From Venturia oleaginea (Eukaryota > Ascomycota > Dothideomycetes > Venturiales > Venturiaceae), in the NCBI GenBank assembly GCA_013176395.1, contig JABMLP010000024.1:434001-498000 (forward strand): 64,000 nucleotides of DNA, read 5' to 3'. Each line of letters starts with the position of its first letter. Within the stretch, counting starts at the first letter, position 1. Shown piece by piece: positions 59,401 through 64,000 of the stretch. The notes under the pieces are model-generated. The model worked only from the letters and a program-made list of their open reading frames with translations. It was not told where the DNA came from and made no database searches. Position numbers and translations under genes: made by a program.

Positions 59401-59605
59401 GCGAGGCCCTCACCTCTTGTTCGTCCACCCACAATAAAACAGGTTGATGCCTTCAAAACGAGCTCGCTACCGATGAACTCCTGGCGATTTCCAAAATCAT
59501 CTTGCCAAAGGGTTGTCGATATCGATCCTGAATTAAAGGATGGGCCTTTTGTTGACATGTAAATTTGGCTGACTCTTGAAAACTTAGATCACCACCTCCT
59601 TCACA
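56414..59605. other. 3.2-kb region without a recognisable gene
   Basis: It starts with the ammonia-lyase upstream region. Frames at 58498-58959 and 59081-59437 have no domain, and the second sits in the likely leader of the next gene. I see no repeats beyond short runs such as aacagg three times near 57430. Confidence 0.35.
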
Positions 59606-60436
59606 ATGTCAGACTACGGCAAAATGAAAAACGCTGAGCTCGAGGCTCTCCTAAAAGAGCGCTCTCTTCCTCATACCGGAAAGAAGGCAGACATGGTAGC
59701 CCGTCTACAAGAGAATGACAAAGCCAGTCAATCAGCGCCAGCACCCGTCGCAAACGAAGACGAGATTGATTGGGACGAAGATGCTGCTCCGGCGACAGAG
59801 ACCGCGCCTCCCGCGCCAGCAGCCGTAGAGAGCGCAGGCGAGGGCAATAACCCAGCCGCAGTTCCGAACCAGGTCCCAGCCATCGATCCATCAACAACAG
59901 AGGACCTAACCGTCGCTCCGCCCGCCACAACCGAAGCTGTTGTCTCAACAGAGAACGGAGACGCAAAGGCCACAGAAGCACCAGCAGTGGTGGAAGACAA
60001 GAAAGAAGAGCCGGATTACAGCATGGGTCTCGAAACCACGGATCTCGAAGCCGAAATCGCAAAACGCAAGGCTCGCGCTGCCAAATTCGGCATCAAGGAG
60101 GGTGAAGAGGACCCAGATGCGTTGGAAGCCATCAAGAAGCTTGAACGCGCGAAAAAGTTCAACGAGTCGGATGGTGCGATTGATAAGCTGGATGGTGCAT
60201 TGCCAGATCGTCGGGAGAAGCGCCGACGAGGTGAGGGCGACGACCGAGGTGGTGACTTCAAGCGCCGCGGTGGACGAGGTGGAAATAGAAACGTTGGCGG
60301 CAGGAGAGGTGGTGACCGTGGTCCGCGACGGGATGGTGGTGGAGACCGGAGACGCGACGACCGTAGCGGTGGTGGAGGCTGGATGAGCGAATCCGACAGG
60401 AGAGCAGCTGAGGCCAGGAAGAGCAGATTCAACTGA
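59606..60436 (+). CDS. tho1: THO1-like SAP-domain RNA-binding protein
   Basis: The frame is intronless and gives 276 residues. An N-terminal SAP motif covers residues ~1-40 (MKNAELEALLKERSLPHTGKK then DMVARL). An acidic/Ala/Pro linker follows. Residues ~140-200 (DLEAEIAKRKARAAKFG, EAIKKLERAKKF) match the THO1/MOS11 C-terminal RNA-binding domain. The tail is an RGG/Arg-Gly-rich segment ending ARKSRFN. THO1 acts in transcription-coupled mRNP assembly and export in the nucleus (yeast Tho1, animal SARNP/CIP29). The start lies in cacaATGTC, directly upstream of the SAP motif. Confidence 0.92.
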   Translation: MSDYGKMKNAELEALLKERSLPHTGKKADMVARLQENDKASQSAPAPVANEDEIDWDEDAAPATETAPPAPAAVESAGEGNNPAAVPNQVPAIDPSTTEDLTVAPPATTEAVVSTENGDAKATEAPAVVEDKKEEPDYSMGLETTDLEAEIAKRKARAAKFGIKEGEEDPDALEAIKKLERAKKFNESDGAIDKLDGALPDRREKRRRGEGDDRGGDFKRRGGRGGNRNVGGRRGGDRGPRRDGGGDRRRDDRSGGGGWMSESDRRAAEARKSRFN

Positions 60437-61159
60437 TTCAACTTTCTCCTTCAACTTTGCCAGGAAAATAGCGATATCGATATGCAATTAAACATGTCGA
60501 CATAAGGAAGGCATTTCTTCATATTGGAATCACTGCAAGTACAGGTTGGATGGATGCAATGGCGTCGGACGATCATCTCGAGCCCGCATCAAAAGTGAAC
60601 TTGGGCTCGCGCGCGGTATTCCTCAAATGGGGCAAACTGCCATCAGGAAGGGTTATTGAAAATGTGGTCAAATTTGAGGATACATATTTCATAGAGTCTG
60701 GTAGAGTAGTGTATATTATATAGTGAAAAGGAAAGAAAGAGATTCATCACCAAACAGCTGCCTCGAGCTGAGATTCCAACACCGCCATTACTGAAGCGAA
60801 ATCGTCAATGAAATATTCCCCTTACGCCCAAATCGCTAACTAGCTAGCAACTGAAAGTTCTATTATTGTGAAGTGCCTCAAGTTCAGATCGACATTGGCA
60901 TTATCGAAGAGATTGAAATGGAACTTTGTTTGAAATCACTTCAAAGATATCTAGTTCACCATATTCTGTTAAACTTTTTGAAAACACCTCAAATGTTAAT
61001 CCGTCAATAATACTCAAGGTCATTTTTGTTTAGTCTTAGATCTCTCTTGTTCACAATTGAGGTTGCTGGGTTTTGTCATTCTCTGGATATCGATGGCTGT
61101 TAGGCAGTTTTTAGATTGATTGGATTCAGACTGTTTTCATGTTTGTTAGATTAGAGGTA
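60437..61159. other. Intergenic region before transposon 2
   Basis: AT-rich sequence without a gene. The 3' region of the THO1-like gene occupies the start. Confidence 0.4.
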
Positions 61160-61186
61160 ACGTACTCCACCACCCAACCGCTCAAA
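61160..61186 (+). repeat. Left terminal inverted repeat of transposon 2
   Basis: This end follows a TA and pairs with 62964-62990; the two ends differ at positions 5 and 6. Confidence 0.9.
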
Positions 61187-61219
61187 TTTTCTTGGCACGA
61201 CCATCTCATGTTACGACTC

Positions 61220-62910
61220 TTAAATTTTTTCGCTATCAACAATAGATTCTAAGTCCGTCGTGCTACTATCTGATTCAGAAGATATCTCAATGTCCTTTTT
61301 ACAAGTTCGCGCATTATGCCCAGTTACGCCGCAGTTCCCACAGCGCCGTTGAGTTGGTCGGGCTATTTCTTGATCACCGATACCACGAGCCTTCTTCGAT
61401 CCCTGAGGCGCTACAGACGCCTCTGCAGCTACCTGCGCTGCTGCAGTCCCATACTCCATAGTACCACCTTGCTGGATCCGCTTCCTTTTGCGCGATTTTC
61501 GCTTCGTTATTACTGCCAATTGCTCTTCAAGCTCGTGGTTGCGCGCAACGAGTAGAGCGTTTTGGTGAAGCATCAATTCAGCGCCCTTAACAAGCTGGGA
61601 AAAGCCAGCCTGCGCAGTAACTGGTGACCGAGTAAAAGACTCGCTTACGAGCTTGGATTGGGATCCAAATTCATGAGTATTGCTTGTAGTCTTTGACTGC
61701 CACGGCGTTTCTGAGAGACGGGGTTCTGGCGGGGTACGTAGCCGTACTTCAAGGCGGTCCAATACCGCCTGCGCGTCGATAGGGACTAGCCCTACTGTCT
61801 CAAAGGCCTTTTGACAGTTCTCTTTTGTAAACACGTCGAAAAACGTGTCTTTGAAGGCAGGGAGAAAGCCTTCCTTGTTGATATGGTACACGCGTCGGCG
61901 CGCCAAGTCCCGGATGCCTTGGGAGTACTTGCGCTTCAACGGCGAGAAGCAGACCACGTCAAGGGGCTGGAGTATATGCGACGAGTGCGATGGCATGCAG
62001 AGGGTTAGGATCTTATTTTCGAGGCAGTAGTCCTTAAAATTCTGGTTGAGATGGCTCTCATGGCCGTCCAAAATGAGTAGCCTGTACCCCCCCACCTGCC
62101 GCGCCTTTGTATGTGCGTCAAAATGCTTCAACCACTCAAGACCAAGCGCGTTATTTGTCCAGCCGTTCTCAGAGATGAAAGCTTCCAATTGCGCGGTATA
62201 TCTGCCTCCTCGTACCACGCAGAGATGTGAACGCGTCCTTTGTAGATAATGAAGGGTGGGGTTGCATACCCAGCGGCGCAGATACTCTGGATAACCGTAA
62301 CCCATTCGCGATCGCCCGGCTGGATGAGTTCCGACCTTGTACGTCTCTCGGAGGCTGTAACGACCTTCATTGACCCAATAACACCCATCTGGAAGCCAAT
62401 CTCGTCAAAGTTGTGTGTATCCTCGTCGTGGACGCCGTACTTGGCTTTGGTATCTGCAACGAGCTTGAACCACGCGCCAATAATCTCTGGATCTTCCTGT
62501 AGTATCCTCTGCCTATCCTTGGCTCGGTTGAAGGCCATCTTGAGCTCATCTGAGCGCGCAACGAACCTCTCAGCCCGGTTTTTGCCCACTGGCTCTCCAC
62601 CGCGTATAGGTAGCAGTTTATCGGCCATATCTGCTACCTCACAAAGCCGGGGCGCAAATCCTCGCGAATCGAGGTCAAGGATGTATTGGACAAGCGTTTG
62701 CTCTTCGGTAAGGGTAAGTTTCCGACCATTTGGTGGTGTTTCGAGGATAAATGGGACTCCTTTAACGCGCTCAGAGAGGATTCGCTGTTTAACGTCAAAG
62801 GCACGAGCGGCGGCCCGTTGGCTTCGGAATTGGCCGGCTTGGAGGGCTTGGAGTGCGAGCTGGATTCTCCCTTCGTGTTGGAGTAATAGTGCGTTTCGTT
62901 GTTCAGACAT
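61220..62910 (-). pseudogene. Fot1/pogo transposase with one frameshift
   Basis: The frame opens at ATG 62910 (MSEQRNALLLQHEGR), just inside the right terminal repeat. It runs to about 62177 and continues one base out of frame to the stop at 61220. The break falls between NWKLS and ISENGWTNN and looks like loss of one base. DDE residues lie in HNFDEIGFQMG, LLILDGHESH and SSHILQPLDVVCF. The N-terminus has the helix-turn-helix DNA-binding regions, and the C-terminus a basic stretch and a CCHC zinc knuckle (CGNCGVTGHNARTC). The break lies inside the catalytic domain, so the protein is inactive unless the frame is corrected. Confidence 0.9.
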
Positions 62911-62946
62911 AATCACATAAGAGGAATGGTAGAAGTCTTGGCAGAT

Positions 62947-62980
62947 TTTGAGCGGTTGGGTGGTTTGAGCGGTTGGGTGG
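62947..62980. repeat. Two tandem 17-bp subterminal repeats of transposon 2
   Basis: TTTGAGCGGTTGGGTGG occurs twice head to tail (62947-62963, 62964-62980). The second copy is the inner part of the right terminal repeat. The left end has one copy. Position and unit length match the array in transposon 1. Confidence 0.9.
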
Positions 62981-62990
62981 TGGAACACGT
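62964..62990 (-). repeat. Right terminal inverted repeat of transposon 2
   Basis: It pairs with 61160-61186 and is followed by the TA duplication at 62991-62992. Confidence 0.9.
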
Positions 62991-64000
62991 TAACGTATCA
63001 CTGATGTATCAAAATGCCGAGGATGTTATAGCGAGGGTATTGGTATATTGGTATATTGTCTTTCGACTTTTCAATAGAAATGCCTTCCAATCGAATCTTA
63101 AATCCCCTCTCGAGATTGTAGCTGATTTCCGCAGAACGAAAGAGTATACTTTCACATCATTACCCTACGTTCAATTTGCTGGAAATGTGTAGTAAACTAG
63201 GAATTAAGGGATGGATTATCCATCGGTATTGAGAATTACGTTTCAGCGATTCAATCCGGCAGTCTTCACATTTCTTGACAGGTTCATTGGTTCCATGAAG
63301 TAATTGATATTCGTGAAGTATAAATCGCAAAGATGAATCCTGTATTTGGTTGAGGAACTTAGATCGTCATCAATGTGAAGAAAACCGGGAATTCGTCGAT
63401 TTCGAATATAGACTGGGCCTGGGAAACTGCATCCTGGATTTGTGGAAGAATTTCGAATTGCCGGCTTCAAGGTGTGGTATCACAGTCAAGGCTAAGCTGA
63501 GAAAATACTGATCGAAGAGAACAGGCACTTTGAGATGCTAACAACCATGACTTTACCAACCCTGTCAGTATTGAAAAATAAAAACTCAAGCAGTATCCCT
63601 CTGCCACAACCTCTTACGAATCAGGATTCCACCTCGCGATTTGAGTCATGCCAACAAGTGATGAAGATAATGATGTTGACCTCACAAAAAGGATCAAAGC
63701 GACCACACAATCAAGGTTGCTTCGATGAGTAAATGGGCATTTGTGTTTCAATCTCCGTTATACTAAAATAGGGATAGACCATGGATATTCCAAACCACGA
63801 AGGTAAGGGGGTCGGACCCAGAGTGTTATTAACGGGTTCTCAAGTCTCAAGGATCACAGTGGTGAGAAACTCCGGAAGGAAGAAAAGGAGAGGGGTCACA
63901 GAGTCAAGAGGTGCTGAGTCGATGAAACGTAAATTCGTCTCTCTGATCATGGACAGGCCATTTTGTCTCTGGCCCTCCTTTTCTGTCATAATTCAACGAA
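62991..64000. other. End of window, no gene recognised
   Basis: Short frames only. The final 250 bases show no domain or splice pattern. A gene beyond the window edge cannot be judged. Confidence 0.35.

Larger units (their letters stand above)
61160..62990 (-). mobile_element. Fot1/pogo-type DNA transposon, 1831 bp
   Basis: It is bounded by 27-bp terminal inverted repeats (61160-61186 and 62964-62990, two mismatches; left end ACGTACTCCA) and a TA target duplication (61158-61159, 62991-62992). It carries one transposase on the minus strand that is broken by a frameshift. It is related to, but clearly different from, the element at 13968-15806: the 17-bp inner repeat unit differs and the protein is diverged. 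Confidence 0.93.

Noticed and set aside
59081..59437. A 118-residue frame upstream of the THO1-like gene
   Set aside because: Starts in a TTG-rich run and shows no domain. More likely promoter or leader.
1..64000. tRNA, rRNA, CRISPR array or biosynthetic cluster
   Set aside because: No tRNA B-box-like motif in a fitting context, no rRNA-like blocks, no spaced direct repeats, and no PKS, NRPS or terpene genes were seen. A tRNAscan or Infernal run could still find a small RNA.

Overview
The window is nuclear DNA of a filamentous ascomycete (Pezizomycotina). Genes carry short 45-80 nt GT-AG introns, with ctaac-type branch sites. Typical filamentous-fungal families are present: a NoxA-type NADPH oxidase, a CFEM-like secreted protein, a DUF7727-type membrane protein, a PLAC8 protein and Fot1/pogo DNA transposons. 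The class cannot be settled from the sequence alone; Leotiomycetes is a guess.

Layout. 0.7-9.0 kb: two secreted or wall-type proteins (CFEM-like, 692-1186; Cys/Ser/Thr-rich GPI type, 2692-3583), a PLAC8 protein (4865-5544), a decayed short-chain dehydrogenase (6046-6455) and a GPI-type serine carboxypeptidase S10 (6708-9041, minus). 10.6-13.1 kb: a SYLF-domain (Ysc84-type) actin/lipid protein on the minus strand. 13.97-15.81 kb: a 1.84-kb Fot1/pogo element. 16.2-21.4 kb: a Nup85-like nucleoporin and a zinc alcohol dehydrogenase. 22.4-26.5 kb: noxA (minus), diverging across 1.7 kb from a small DUF7727-type membrane protein. 28.5-30.6 kb: an unrecognised Pro/Ser-rich coiled-coil protein with two long introns that resemble each other. 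31.3-35.3 kb: cohesin SMC1. 35.6-38.6 kb: an MFS transporter and a single-domain SCP2 protein ending in a peroxisomal AKL signal. 42.9-44.6 kb: NPR2. 45.6-50.2 kb: a very long disordered protein with a C-terminal methyltransferase-like domain. 53.7-56.4 kb: a phenylalanine/tyrosine/histidine ammonia-lyase. 59.6-60.4 kb: a THO1-like SAP/RGG protein. 61.16-62.99 kb: a second Fot1/pogo element with a frameshift.

Most genes are housekeeping (cohesin, nuclear pore, SEACIT/GATOR1, mRNP export) mixed with secreted or redox functions. I see no biosynthetic cluster, CRISPR array, rRNA or tRNA gene. I found no clearly new system. The most unusual signals are the pair of similar introns in the 28.5-kb gene (introner-like), the shared architecture of the two transposons (17-bp units repeated at the transposase-start end), a GC-AG intron in SMC1, and an ambiguous reading-frame junction in the methyltransferase locus. 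Exon borders were set by hand from splice consensus, reading frame and family knowledge, with no transcript data.
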